Source of the DNA: CAZSNT01 sp964607765
GTDB taxonomy: Bacteria; Verrucomicrobiota; Lentisphaeria; Oligosphaerales; JABHEG01
DNA length: 46,269 nucleotides
Direction: 5' to 3'
Assembly (NCBI GenBank): GCA_964607765.1
Contig: CAZSNT010000078.1
Location: forward strand, 1 to 46,269
The position numbers were made by a program, and so were the translations under genes. The notes below the pieces were generated by a model. The model was not told the DNA's origin. It made no database searches and saw only the letters and a program-made list of their open reading frames with translations. Below, piece by piece: positions 17,468 to 27,900 of the stretch. How positions within the stretch are numbered: position 1 is the first letter of the stretch; each line of letters opens with the position of its first letter.

Positions 17468-19809
17468 GAGGTGTCTCCTTCGGAGGAAATGTCCCGCAGG
17501 ACCCGACAGAACTCGACAGATGTGAACCACGCCGGGCCAACCCGATACAGCTGACCGGCTTCCGTTTCCAGCAGGAGGGTCCGGTCGCCGTACTGAAGTG
17601 CGCATTCGCCGCCAAGGATGGATCTCACGGTCACGGCGTTGAGCGTGCCCTGCTCCCACTCGATATCCACCTCGAACCCGCCCCGTGCTCTCAGGCCCGT
17701 GACTCGCCCCTCGGGCCAGGCCGACGGCAGCGCGGGCAGCAAGTGGATCTGCCCGGCGTGGCTCTGCAGCAGCATCTCGGCAATGGCGGCGCAGGCGCCG
17801 AAGTTGACGTCCGTTTCGAATACACCCCGCTCGCGTCCCCTCTCGCCCACAGCGAACAGGTTGCGGCAGCAACTCTCCGCCAGCAGGAAACGCAGGTGCT
17901 TGAACGCTTCCTGCGCGTCGTGAAGACGGGCGTAACACATGAGTATCCAGGCCGTGATACCGCGATACTCGGGATGCTCCGCAGAGCCGTTCGCCACGCG
18001 GACATCGAGCGCCTTGCGTGCGGCTTCCGCCAGTTCGGGCGTCCCGGCCGGGGTTATCTGGTCACCTGCGCAAAGCCCCCACAGGTGGGAGGCGGGCCGG
18101 TGTCCCGGGTCCGCTTCTTCGAAAGGTCCCGACCATTCCATGAGCCGACCATCGTCCCCGATCTGCATCGGAGCCAGCCTTGGGAGCATCTCCTCGAGTT
18201 GATCCCGGAACGCGTCGTCAGTGTTCAGGATCCGGCTTGCCTCGACGCAGTTGCGCAAGAGGTCACGGACCAGCTGCATGTCCATGGCAGGTCCCATGGA
18301 GAGTGAGACCTGCTCGCCGTCCGGCGTGAAGAACCGGTTCTCGGGCGACGTCGATGGTCCGGTGACCAGGCAGCCCGTCCTGGGATCCTCGACCAGGTAG
18401 TCCACGAGGAACTCGGCCGCTTCCTTCATGATGGGGTAACTGCGCGTGGCCAAGTACTCGCGGTCGCCGCCGAACAGGTAGTGATCCCACAGGTGCCGAC
18501 AGCACCAGGCCGGTGCCATGGGCCAGACCGCATAGGGCGGGTTGCCGTTCAGGGCCGTGTACCACCACGCGTCGGTCGCGTAGTGGGCGACGAAACCGCG
18601 GCAATCGTAGGTTTCCCGGGCCGTGACGCGGCCGCGTGGGCGCAGGTTGTCGAGCAGATCGAAAAACGGTTCGTGGCATTCGGCCAGGTTGCAGACCTCG
18701 GCCGGCCAGTAGTTCATCTGGATGTTGATGTTGATGTGATAGTCGGCGTCGTAGGCGGGATCCAGGGAATCGACCCACTTGCCCCAGAGATTCACGGCCA
18801 TCGATCCCGGCCGCGACGCGCTGATCAGCAGGTATCTGCCGAACTGGAAGTAGAGAGCGAACAGTCCGGGATCATCGGCCCCGTTCCGGAACGCCGCCAG
18901 CCGCTCGTCGGTGGGCAGCTCCGGATCCCGTGTCGTTCCCAGAGCGAGCTGGACGCGCCCGAACAGACGCCGATGCTCGGCAACGTGCGAACTCCGCAAC
19001 TCATCGAAGCTCTTCGCCAGTGCGGAAGCCAATTGCTCCTCACACACCGCACGCGGGTCGTCACCCCGGTAACTGGTGGCCGCGACGAGCCGTAACGTTG
19101 CGGAGTCCGCACCTTCGACCCGGAGCGCCTTGCCGATGTCCCCGAGCCCGACTGTGCCGCCCTCGACTGAGACGTGCAGATGAGTCTCGAACGTCACACC
19201 CGCCCAACCGGTCATGCGGTGGCCTTGCGCAATGCCGCGCATGGCGAGCCGATCCGGGGCGATTGCCTCCACGACGGCCTTACGGCGTGAAAGCCCGGCG
19301 TCGAACGTCAGCCGCCCGGGCTTGTCACAGGAGAGCCGGACGACGAGTGTCTGGTCCACGGGGCTGATGAATGCCTCGCGGGTGAATGTGGCATCCGCGA
19401 CGCGGTAGCTTACGCTGGCGACCGCATCGCCCAGACTCAGTTCACGCCGGTAGTCCGATGCCGGGGGAACGGCGAGAGGGTAGTCGAAGGTCAGCCTGAG
19501 ATCACCCAGAGCCTGATAGGAGTGCATGCCCATGGCCAGCCGCAGCCCGAGCATCTCCTCTTCCACGAGGCGTTGCGCTTCGGCATACCGCCCCTCGAAC
19601 ATCAGTTCCCGGGCTCGCGCCAGGTGCTTGTGCCCGCCGGGCTTGTCGCGCGCGACCGGCTGTCCGCTCCAGAGCGTGTCCTCGTTGAGCTGGATGCACT
19701 CGCACTCGACGCCGCCCAGGACGACGCCCAGCAGACGCCCGTTGCCAAGGGGCAGTCCTGAGGTCCATTCCTCTGCTGGAGCGTTGTACCAAAGTGTGTT
19801 GTCAGCCAT
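17464..19809 (-). CDS. GH95 alpha-L-fucosidase (or GH95 alpha-L-galactosidase)
   Basis: The 781-residue protein is a full-length GH95 enzyme. The N-terminal WTSGLPLGNGRLLGVV and IQLNEDTLWSG are family hallmarks. HININIQMNYWPAE (Asn360, Asn362) matches the paired asparagines that activate water in the inverting mechanism. GPSTSPENRF supplies the expected general acid (Glu490). VNFGACAAIAEMLLQS and LPALPSAWPEGRVTGLRARGG form the typical C-terminus. No signal peptide is seen, so it may act in the cytoplasm on imported oligosaccharides. A GGAAAGAG site precedes the ATG. The gene lies 61 bp after the sulfatase and overlaps the next gene, placing it inside an operon. GH95 also includes alpha-L-galactosidases, which fits a carrageenan- or porphyran-like substrate, so the sugar is not fixed. 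Confidence 0.93.
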   Translation of the reverse strand: MADNTLWYNAPAEEWTSGLPLGNGRLLGVVLGGVECECIQLNEDTLWSGQPVARDKPGGHKHLARARELMFEGRYAEAQRLVEEEMLGLRLAMGMHSYQALGDLRLTFDYPLAVPPASDYRRELSLGDAVASVSYRVADATFTREAFISPVDQTLVVRLSCDKPGRLTFDAGLSRRKAVVEAIAPDRLAMRGIAQGHRMTGWAGVTFETHLHVSVEGGTVGLGDIGKALRVEGADSATLRLVAATSYRGDDPRAVCEEQLASALAKSFDELRSSHVAEHRRLFGRVQLALGTTRDPELPTDERLAAFRNGADDPGLFALYFQFGRYLLISASRPGSMAVNLWGKWVDSLDPAYDADYHININIQMNYWPAEVCNLAECHEPFFDLLDNLRPRGRVTARETYDCRGFVAHYATDAWWYTALNGNPPYAVWPMAPAWCCRHLWDHYLFGGDREYLATRSYPIMKEAAEFLVDYLVEDPRTGCLVTGPSTSPENRFFTPDGEQVSLSMGPAMDMQLVRDLLRNCVEASRILNTDDAFRDQLEEMLPRLAPMQIGDDGRLMEWSGPFEEADPGHRPASHLWGLCAGDQITPAGTPELAEAARKALDVRVANGSAEHPEYRGITAWILMCYARLHDAQEAFKHLRFLLAESCCRNLFAVGERGRERGVFETDVNFGACAAIAEMLLQSHAGQIHLLPALPSAWPEGRVTGLRARGGFEVDIEWEQGTLNAVTVRSILGGECALQYGDRTLLLETEAGQLYRVGPAWFTSVEFCRVLRDISSEGDTS

Positions 19810-19870
19810 CGCGTGCGCTCTTTCCAGGTCGCGCCCGAGGCCGGGCGCGCACGGTTAGCCGCGTCCGGTC

Positions 19871-21259
19871 CTAAGCCTGCTTGTAGCGCTTCTCCGGGTC
19901 CAAGTCGGCGTCGTGTTTCGGAAGCCATGCGGCCAGCTCGCGCTTGACGGGGCCGTACCCATCCTGTTGCGCCAGGTTACGGAACTCCTTTGGGTCCGTT
20001 TCATGGTCGTAGAGCTCCTCCGAACCGTCGGCGTAGCGGATGTAGTGATACCGGTCCGAGCAAACGGCGTGATTCCTGTACTTCTGGGTCGATACCACGG
20101 CCCGGCCAGTCGCAGTCTGCGGACTCCGCAACAGCGGGGCAAGACTCTCGCCATCGAAGGCATGGTCCGAGGCGATCCCGCACAGCTCGACCAGAGTCGG
20201 GTAGATGTCGAGCAGGCTGACGGCTTCCCGGCAGGGCGTGCCGCGGCTGAGCTCGGTTCCCGGTGCGGCAACCACGAGGGGAGCACGCGTGGTCTGTTCC
20301 CAGAGCGAGAACTTCTCCCAGTGCTCTTTCTGGCCCAGGTGGTAGCCGTGATCGGACCAGAGCACGACCACGGTGTTGTCGGCCAGCGGACTGTTGTCGA
20401 GGGCATCCAGAAGCCGGCCGATCATGTCGTCCACGAAGCTGACCGAGGCGCAGTAGGCCTGTACGGCCTCCCGCCACTTGCCGTTTTCCACGATCCAACG
20501 ATGCCAGTGCGGCTTGGCCATCTTGCGGCCGGGCTCCGGCACACCGTCGAGAGCGTTCGCGGGGACTTCCGGGAGCTCGATCTGATCCGGCGGGTGCATG
20601 TCGTAGTAGCAGCGGGGTGTATACCAGGGGATGTGGGGGCGGTAGATGCCGACGCCGAGGAAGAGAGGCCGGTCGTGCTTCCCCGCCATCTGTTTCTCGG
20701 CCCACGCCACCACCTTGGCGTCGGCCATCTCCTCGGGTTCGATGTCCAGGGGCGCCCAGTCGAACCAGCCGCGGTAGAAGTCCGGGCACCCGTTGACCGG
20801 GAAGTCCCCGGGGGGTCTGACTTCAGGGGGCATCTGGCACTGCTTGGAGGGGAAGTACTCGTCCCAGGGCTCGGGATCGATCAGCCCGGTGTAGAGTTTC
20901 GGGCTCAAAGTTGCGCCATGGTATATCTTGCCGCCGCCGACAACCCGATACCCGTGGTCCTTGAAGTGCTGAGGCAGAGTGGTCCGTCCCTCCAGATTCG
21001 AGCACTCGCGCCAGTCCTGGTTATTGAGATAGACACCGGACGTGGACGGCGCCAGACCGGTCATGACGCTGGCCCGGGAAGGATTGCACGCCGGCGCGGC
21101 GCAGTGCGCGTTGGTGAAGTACACCCCGCGCCCGGCAAGCCGGTTGATGTTGGGCGTGTGGACGGGGGTATCCCCCGCCATCTGGTCCGGGCAGCTGTTC
21201 AAGTCGTCGATGGCGATGAACAGGACATTGGGGTTGGCTGTCTGTGTTTCCGAACTCAC
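19871..21259 (-). CDS. Type I sulfatase, iduronate-2-sulfatase-like
   Basis: A 462-residue sulfatase starting at a GTG whose last two bases overlap the stop of the upstream propeller gene (GTGA at 21256-21259). NVLFIAIDDLN is the metal site, CNPSR (Cys58) the formylglycine motif, and HCAAPACNPSRASVMTG with GVYLNNQDWR and GKIYH are typical of the iduronate-2-sulfatase branch. VVLWSDHGYHLGQKEHWEKF is the second metal site and a highly conserved block of that branch. No signal peptide is visible from this start. A much longer in-frame extension to 22153 exists but is antisense-like, low-similarity sequence inside the propeller gene. Substrate is a 2-sulfated or similar saccharide by family; unproven here. 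Confidence 0.93.
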   Translation of the reverse strand: MSSETQTANPNVLFIAIDDLNSCPDQMAGDTPVHTPNINRLAGRGVYFTNAHCAAPACNPSRASVMTGLAPSTSGVYLNNQDWRECSNLEGRTTLPQHFKDHGYRVVGGGKIYHGATLSPKLYTGLIDPEPWDEYFPSKQCQMPPEVRPPGDFPVNGCPDFYRGWFDWAPLDIEPEEMADAKVVAWAEKQMAGKHDRPLFLGVGIYRPHIPWYTPRCYYDMHPPDQIELPEVPANALDGVPEPGRKMAKPHWHRWIVENGKWREAVQAYCASVSFVDDMIGRLLDALDNSPLADNTVVVLWSDHGYHLGQKEHWEKFSLWEQTTRAPLVVAAPGTELSRGTPCREAVSLLDIYPTLVELCGIASDHAFDGESLAPLLRSPQTATGRAVVSTQKYRNHAVCSDRYHYIRYADGSEELYDHETDPKEFRNLAQQDGYGPVKRELAAWLPKHDADLDPEKRYKQA

Positions 21260-24200
21260 CGCCGGCCTCCGCCCGCCTGTGCCCTCTGGTCTGCGCCCCA
21301 GGATGCCTTCACGGCCGCCGGCCGAAGCGCATCGATCCCAGGCATGTGGACCAAAGCCAGCGAGGCGAACATCGGGTAGTTGCAGACGCAGCCGTGGGCG
21401 AGATTGGGAGCGGCCAGGACCCCATTGGCAGGAATCAGGCTGGTCGTGCAGCCGGCGCGCATGGAGTTGAACGGGATGGTGATGTTGTCGTCGATGTTGT
21501 AGATCTCGGTCGATGCGTCGCGATAGGTCAACAGATGCTCGTTCCCGATCAGGCGTCCGCACGTTCGTGCCTTGGGGACCTCGCACGTCTCGCGGAGCCG
21601 CTTGCCGGTCCGGACGTCCACCAGGTAGCCCAACCCCCCGGGTGACAGGGTCATCATCAGGTGATCGTCCAGAATGTTCGGCGGGTAGAACTTCGCGTGC
21701 TTGTCCAGCTTCGGATCCTCGTACCGCCAGAACTCGGCGCCGTTGCCGGCATGGAACGCGATCACATTGTTGACGCCATAGGACACAATCAGGAGCTTGT
21801 GCTTGGCGTTGCAGCCAATCCTGGGCATGGGCGGCTTCATCCAGGGCCGCAGCGACGTCATCTTCACCTTGACCCACGACGGATACTTGAACTCCACGGC
21901 CCAGAGCTCTTCGCCCGTCCGCGGGTTCAGGGCGAACAGCGTGGCACTCCTCTCGAACTGGTCCCGCTTCATGAGGAACTCGTCGGGGTCGCAGTCCACG
22001 CCGTAGAGCGTGCCGCTGCCCAGCGTGTAGGTGATGGTAGCGCGTGAGGCGGGGCGCATCCAGCGCGTCCCGCCGGTGCGACGGTCCAACGCCACCAGGT
22101 GCTTGCCGACCAACGCAATCAGCAGGTCGTCCCAAAGACGGACTTCGGTCCACTCGGGAATCGCTTGGACCTCAAGCCTCTCGCCCGTCTGCGCTTGCCT
22201 CGGCACCCGCTCCCCAACACTCTCCGCGGCCGCGGCATGCAGGCCTTCCGGGATCGACAGCGTCCCCATGTCGTCGCCGGTCCGGGGATCGTACATGCAG
22301 ATCTTCTTGCCGGTGACGCAATAGACCCGGTCTTCGGCCAAGGCATAGTTTCGTTCCGTGGGGCGTCCATACAGCCGACTGTCGATCAGCCGGCCGGCCA
22401 CATAGGCCGTCTTCGGCATGTTCGCAGCCCACAGGTAGCTGCCGGTGTAGACGTCTATGGCGTGGAGCTCCTCGTTTGTGATGATCAACAGCCGGCCGCC
22501 CTGCACGAGCGGGTAGGGATTGCGGTCGTGCTGATACTGGGTCTCGGGTGTGAAGAAACGGTCGATGTCACCGGAGTACCAGAGCGTGCCCAGCGGCCAC
22601 TTGACCAGTTTGTCCTGACTCACGAAGCTGTTGTCCGCAGCGGCCGCCTCGTGCGTCCAGTCCGCTGCGCCTTCCGGGGCGGAGACGCGGGTCAGGGTGG
22701 AGCCGGCAAGGCGGTAATCGGCTCTCTCTGCGATCAGCCGCCGGACCAGGCTCTCGTCCACAGGTCCGGACACGTCCATCCGTCCCGTGAAAGGGCGCAT
22801 CGTCTTGAGCGCCACCGAGAGTGTCTTCTCCGGGTCACCGAAGAGGGCCGGGTCGTTCACGGCCACGTGGCTGGCCCAATACGGGGTCAATTCAAGGCCC
22901 TCTCGCGCCATGATCACCTGAACGCGGCGCCCGCAGATGCCTCTGTCGTTGAGCAGCGCCCGGGCCTTGGCGGCAACCGCCGCGCTCTTCTCGACCACGA
23001 CCAGCCGCCACTCGGGACCGCGGGCCAGGCCCAGTGCCGCCGTGCCGTCGCCCCAGCCCAGAACGAAGGCATACCCGTTCTTCGGCGAATGCTCTACCTT
23101 CGGCGCTGCCGGCAGTGCGGGGGTTGCGGCCGAGCCGGTCCCGAAACAGTGGATGTTGCCGAGATCTGTCACAACCACGAGACAGCCGTCAGAGACCAGC
23201 GCATTGACCGGCCTCCCGACTACTTCCTTCTCCCAGGCAACCGACGGGGATTCGCCGTTCGCCGGGATGTCGATCGCGGCCACTCTGTTCTCGTCACCGG
23301 CGATCAGTTGGTCCCCGGCCTTGATGAGCGCGTTCAGGGACGTCTTCAGCTCCCACTTGACGGGGAATTCGACGACGCCGTAGGGACCTTTGTTCTTCTT
23401 GGCGGGCTGCTTGTAAACCTTCCATTCCGGGCGGGTCAGATCCCGGGCGACCAGTCTGTCGAACGTGGATCCCTGCTGTTTGTTGCGGACAAAGGTGTGG
23501 CCGCGGAACAGCGCGTACTTCTCCGGCTCGCTGTGCGTCGTCGCGTACATGGCGTCATCCGTGACAATCCAGTCCGAGTAGAGATGTTCCTGTCCCTCCG
23601 TTCTCAGCGATGATATCTGCTTGTCGCTGCAGAGCAACGGCCGGTTCTCCATGACAAACGTGGCCGCCCCGGGGCTTCGCCGTGAGATGGAGAGCGGCGA
23701 GCTGAGGCCCTTCAGGTTGGCCGGCTTCTCCGGGGCTGCGTCTTTGTGGGATGCGAACCAGTTCCCGCCCTGCACCCAGAAACGGTCGTTTCCTGCGATG
23801 TACCAGGTCCCGCGCGGTACGGCGAACTTGACGTAAAAGCAGGTGTAGGGATCCAGCTTGCCGGTCGGCAGGTCAAACCAGGCGGCCAGCGTGCGACCGG
23901 ATGCCACGGCCAGCGTGCCGTTGATGACTGCCGGGTAGCCTTGCGGCGGCAGGCTGATGTCGTAATTGGTGCCGTGGTCGCACATGCCGTCTTTCTGGTA
24001 CGACAGCGCGTCGCTGCGCCAAAGCAGGCGGCCGGTGTCCGCGTCCACGGCGTTCTGATACGCACCTTCCTCCGGCCAGATCCCGGTGCCGAAATAGACC
24101 ACCCCGTCGTGCAGCACAGGCGCGCCGCGGGCCGGCCAGCGCGACACCATGCGCCCGTTCACCAGCATCAGCATGTCAGGATTGCTCTCGGGCACACCAC

Positions 24201-24636
24201 GGCGACGCCAAACCAATGTGCCGTCTGCCGCGTTGACGCAGTACAGGTAGCCGTCGTCCGAGGCGAGATAGACCTTGCCCTTGTCGTAGACGGGCGCGAA
24301 GCGGACCGGGCCCTCGGTGACGTGGCGCCAGGCCAACGCGCCGGTCGCCAGATCGAACGCCATCACCTGGTCGGTCACGTTGGAGGGTACGAAAAGCATG
24401 CCTTGTGCGGCGATCGGGGCGTAGGTGACGTCCGCGCACATCCGGTACTGGTGCTCGTACGCTGGCGCCGGTTTGCCCAGGGAAAGCTGCCACTGCTGTC
24501 TGAGGTCCGACGGCAGCGCCTCATCCGTAGCGGCCGAGCGTTTCGCGTCGTGCCGCCACTGCGGCCAGTCAGCGGATGAATCGATGAATGGACAAACGGC
24601 CAAGGCCAGAAGCAGGATGTGTTCGTGTCTGTTCAT
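21256..24636 (-). CDS. Exported PQQ-like beta-propeller protein with internal methyltransferase-like segment (paralogue 1)
   Basis: A 1126-residue protein with a signal peptide (about residues 1-22) followed by DWPQWRHDAKRSAA, the classic opening of PVC-type PQQ propellers. Blade motifs recur (LATGALAWRH, ADGTLVWRRRG, DTGRLLWRSD, RTGGTRWMRP, RTGEELWAVE). Between two propeller halves, residues about 520-660 form a methyltransferase-like unit: GYAFVLGWGDGTAALGLA in the place of motif I and LVVVEKSAAVAAKARALL in the place of motif II. The chosen ATG follows a strong GGAGGAATACC site; an ATG at 24720 lacks one. It is closely similar across its length to the gene at 24958, indicating tandem duplication. 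Probable role is surface or periplasmic, but function is not established for the family. Confidence 0.88.
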   Translation of the reverse strand: MNRHEHILLLALAVCPFIDSSADWPQWRHDAKRSAATDEALPSDLRQQWQLSLGKPAPAYEHQYRMCADVTYAPIAAQGMLFVPSNVTDQVMAFDLATGALAWRHVTEGPVRFAPVYDKGKVYLASDDGYLYCVNAADGTLVWRRRGVPESNPDMLMLVNGRMVSRWPARGAPVLHDGVVYFGTGIWPEEGAYQNAVDADTGRLLWRSDALSYQKDGMCDHGTNYDISLPPQGYPAVINGTLAVASGRTLAAWFDLPTGKLDPYTCFYVKFAVPRGTWYIAGNDRFWVQGGNWFASHKDAAPEKPANLKGLSSPLSISRRSPGAATFVMENRPLLCSDKQISSLRTEGQEHLYSDWIVTDDAMYATTHSEPEKYALFRGHTFVRNKQQGSTFDRLVARDLTRPEWKVYKQPAKKNKGPYGVVEFPVKWELKTSLNALIKAGDQLIAGDENRVAAIDIPANGESPSVAWEKEVVGRPVNALVSDGCLVVVTDLGNIHCFGTGSAATPALPAAPKVEHSPKNGYAFVLGWGDGTAALGLARGPEWRLVVVEKSAAVAAKARALLNDRGICGRRVQVIMAREGLELTPYWASHVAVNDPALFGDPEKTLSVALKTMRPFTGRMDVSGPVDESLVRRLIAERADYRLAGSTLTRVSAPEGAADWTHEAAAADNSFVSQDKLVKWPLGTLWYSGDIDRFFTPETQYQHDRNPYPLVQGGRLLIITNEELHAIDVYTGSYLWAANMPKTAYVAGRLIDSRLYGRPTERNYALAEDRVYCVTGKKICMYDPRTGDDMGTLSIPEGLHAAAAESVGERVPRQAQTGERLEVQAIPEWTEVRLWDDLLIALVGKHLVALDRRTGGTRWMRPASRATITYTLGSGTLYGVDCDPDEFLMKRDQFERSATLFALNPRTGEELWAVEFKYPSWVKVKMTSLRPWMKPPMPRIGCNAKHKLLIVSYGVNNVIAFHAGNGAEFWRYEDPKLDKHAKFYPPNILDDHLMMTLSPGGLGYLVDVRTGKRLRETCEVPKARTCGRLIGNEHLLTYRDASTEIYNIDDNITIPFNSMRAGCTTSLIPANGVLAAPNLAHGCVCNYPMFASLALVHMPGIDALRPAAVKASWGADQRAQAGGGRR

Positions 24637-24670
24637 GGTATTCCTCCGGGGGATGCCATCGTCTCCACGC

Positions 24671-24799
24671 TCATTCGGGCGCCGTGCGCAGCGGGACCGT
24701 GCCGTAGGGGTGAGAAGCACGGACGGGGTCCGCCATGCTCCGACGCCACTGCTGGTGGACGGCAGTCAGGGCTTCGACTGTGTCGGGTTGCTGTGGCAT
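24671..24799 (-). CDS. Small ORF, 42 residues, unknown
   Basis: Between the two large propeller genes an ORF encodes MPQQPDTVEALTAVHQQ and a basic remainder ending RTAPE. It starts at an ATG with GAGGGAG about 6 nt upstream, a better ribosome site than most in this window. It stops 34 bp before the next gene. It has no signal peptide, membrane segment or cysteine. I do not recognise it. The ribosome site and its position inside an operon are the only support; it could be a chance ORF. Confidence 0.4.
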   Translation of the reverse strand: MPQQPDTVEALTAVHQQWRRSMADPVRASHPYGTVPLRTAPE

Positions 24800-24862
24800 G
24801 GTTGCTCCCTCAGCAGTGCGATGCTGGTTTCCGTTCGATCGCGGCCCTTCCTCGATGTCCGT

Positions 24863-24931
24863 CGATGCCTGTCGATGTCTGTCGGTTGGCCGACAGGGCC
24901 CGAAGGCACCGACAGGTTTCGACAGGTATCG
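24863..24931. repeat. Inverted repeat with tandem CCTGTCGA-type arms
   Basis: Arms at 24863-24886 and 24908-24931 pair at 20 of 24 positions around a 21-nt loop. Both arms are tandem copies of a CTGTCGA-like octamer. It lies between the stop of the propeller gene at 24958 and the start of the 42-codon ORF, and could act as an intercistronic stem-loop. No U-tract follows. Confidence 0.75.
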
Positions 24932-24957
24932 ACTGCGCCAGGCCAGTAAGGTTAACG

Positions 24958-27900
24958 TCATTCTCCGCTCTGCCTCAACACCTTCTGGTCGGCGCCCCAG
25001 GATTGGCGTACGGCTTTCGGACGGAAGCTGTCGCTCTCCGGCATGTGCACCATGGCGAGCGAGGCGAACATGGGGTAGTTGCAGACGCAGCCGTGCCCCA
25101 TCATGGGCGCGGTCATGATACCGCATGCGGGGATGAAGCTTGTGGTGCATCCCGTCCGCAGCGAATTGAGCGGGATGGTGAGATCGCGATCGACATCGTA
25201 GAGCTCGGTAGCGCCATCGCGATAGCTCAGGAGGTGGTCGTTGCCGATCATGCGGCCGCAGGTACGGGCCCTCGGCACGTTGACCGCCTTCAGACTCTCG
25301 CCCGTACGGATGTCCAGCAGATACCCCATGCCGCCCTGGTGCTTGGACAGACTCATCATGAGGTGGTCATCCAGGATGTTCGGCGTGTAGTTCCATGCCG
25401 GCTCCTTCACGTTGTCGACCTGCTTGGACCACAGCTCGGAGCCGTCCGCCGCTTCGAAGACGGTCGCACTCATTCCGTTGTACGTCATGACCAACAGGCC
25501 GTGCTTGGCATTGTAGCCCAGGGCGGGCGCCGCTTTCTTCATCCACGGCACGATGCCCTTGGAAACGCCTTTCGGCCAGGACAGGTAGCTGACCGTCCGG
25601 CGCCAGAGCTCGCTGCCATCCCTCAAGTCGAGGGCAAAGAGCTCGCCGGTCCTGGCGCTCTGTTCCTCCTTGCGAGTGTATTCATCAGGAGTGCAATCCA
25701 GGCCGTAGAGCGTGTCCCTGCCTACCGTGCAGACCGTCGTGTTTCCGGGCTTCCCGCTCCGGGCCCAGAGCAGTCTGCTGCTGTGCCGGTCCACTGCCAC
25801 CAGCGTGTTGCCGAGCTTGGCCACGATCGAGTCGCCCCAGAGCCGGGCCTCGGTCCACTCGGGCACAGGCTGAACATCGTACCGGTCCTCGTAGTCGCGC
25901 ATCTTCTTGTTCATGCGCAAGCTCGCGGCTTCCGCCGCCGCCACGCCCAACTCCTCGGGGATGATCAGGGCGTTCCTGGGTTCGCCGGTGACAGCGTCGT
26001 AGACGTGGATCTTCTTCCCGGTCACGCAGTAGACCGAATCGTCGGCCAGCAGGTAACTGCGCTCGGTCGGCTTGCCGTACAGCCGGTTGAGGAACCGCCG
26101 AGTGTTGACGTACGGCGTCGCCGGGATGTCTCGGTGCCAGAGGTAGTTCCCTGTATAGATATCGATCGCATGAAGCGTCTCGTGCGTGAACATGTAGAGC
26201 CGGCCGTTCCCGACCAGGGGGTACGGCGACCTGATGTGGGTCAAGTCGGTGAAGGGCGGCAGGAACCTGTCGATGTCCCCCGAGTACCACAAGACCCCCA
26301 AAGGCCACTTCACCAGGCTGTCCCGGCCAACAAAACTGTTGTCCCCTCCCCCCGCCTCCTGAGCCCAGTCGGCCGCCCCTTCGGGCGCGGAGAGTCGGAT
26401 GAGGGTGTCGGCGCGCAGTTCATAGTCGGTCCGCCCGGCAAGAATGCCGGCCAACAGCTGCCGGTCGACGCCGGGCGTCGACGGCATCTGGCCGCCGTAC
26501 GGTCGGAGCGCGTTCACGGCAACGCTCAGCGTCTCCGTGGGAGTGCCGAGGACGGTGGCATCGTTGACAATGACGCGGCTTGCCCAGTACGGCGTGAGCT
26601 GCATGCCGTCCCGTGCAGGGATGATCTGTGCGCGCCGACCGCAGAGGGCCAGATCGTTGAGCATGGCACGGCTCTTCTTCAGCTGCAGCGGATCCCGCTC
26701 GACAGCGACAACACGCCATTCCGGGTCCTTGGCCAGCTCGAGCAGGGCTTTCCCGTCACCGACGCCAAGCAGGAAGGCGTAGCCATTCCTGGGCGAGTGC
26801 TCGACCGTCTCGGAATGCGGTATCCCGACTTGCCGTTCCGGGCCGGCACCGAAGCAGTAGACCTTCCCCGTATCGGTCACCGTCACCAGTTTGCCGTGTG
26901 CGAGAAGTGTGTTGATGGGGTTCCCGTCGATCGCCGCTTCCCAGCCGACGGTCGGCGACTGGCCCTCACCGGGAATGGCGATCGCGGCCAGCTTGCCGCT
27001 CTCCCCGACAACCAAGTGGTCGGCAGTCTTGATCAGCACCCGCATCGAGGTCTCGATCTCCCACTTCACCGGGAACTCGATCAACGAGACGCCCTTCCCT
27101 GCCGTTCGCCCCATGTCAACCCTCGATTTGATCACTCGCCACGCCGGTTTGGTCAGGTCGCGGGCCACGATGCGTTCGAAGGGCCTGAAACGGACCACAG
27201 TTTCGCCGTTCAGAACGAGGTGTTTCCTCTCGGTGGCGAACGCTGCGGCATACGATGTATCGCCCGTCAGAACGGGCTCCGAATAGGTGACCTCGCCGCC
27301 CATTGTCTGGTTGACATCGGCGACCAGGAACGGCCGGTGCCGCAGCTGAAACTCGGCGTTCGCAGGGGACTTTCTCGACCAGGCCAGCGGGCAGATCGTG
27401 TTCTCAGGCCGCGCCGGTACCACATCGGAGCGGGCGCCGAACCAATTCCCGCCCTGAACCCAGAAGTCATCGTTCCCCGCCACGTACCAGGTACCGCGCG
27501 GGTTGGATTTCTTCACGTAGAACGACGTGTAGGGATCCATCTTCCCGGTGTCGAGCTCGAACCAGGCGGCCAGCGTGCGCCCGGACGCGACAACAAGCCT
27601 GTCATTGATCACGGCCATGTAGCCTTGCGGCGGCAGGCTCAAGTCCAGGTTCGTGCCGTGGTCGCACATGCCCTCCTTGACGATGGACAGGGCGTCGCTG
27701 CGCCAGAGCAGGTCACCGGACTCGGCGCTCACGGCCGTGACATAGGAGCCCTCCTCGGGCCAAATGCCAGCGCCGAAGAAGACCTTCCCATGGCTGAGAA
27801 CGGGCCCGCCTCGCGCAGGCCACCGGGAGACCATCCGGCCGTTGACCAGCATGAGCATGTCGGGAATACCCTCCGGTACGCCGCGGCGGCGCCACAAGAG

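Noticed and set aside
21260..22153. Long N-terminal extension of the iduronate-2-sulfatase-like gene
   Set aside because: The extension lies inside the propeller gene in another frame, with no signal peptide or similarity. The GTG at 21259 gives a normal-length sulfatase with a 4-bp overlap.
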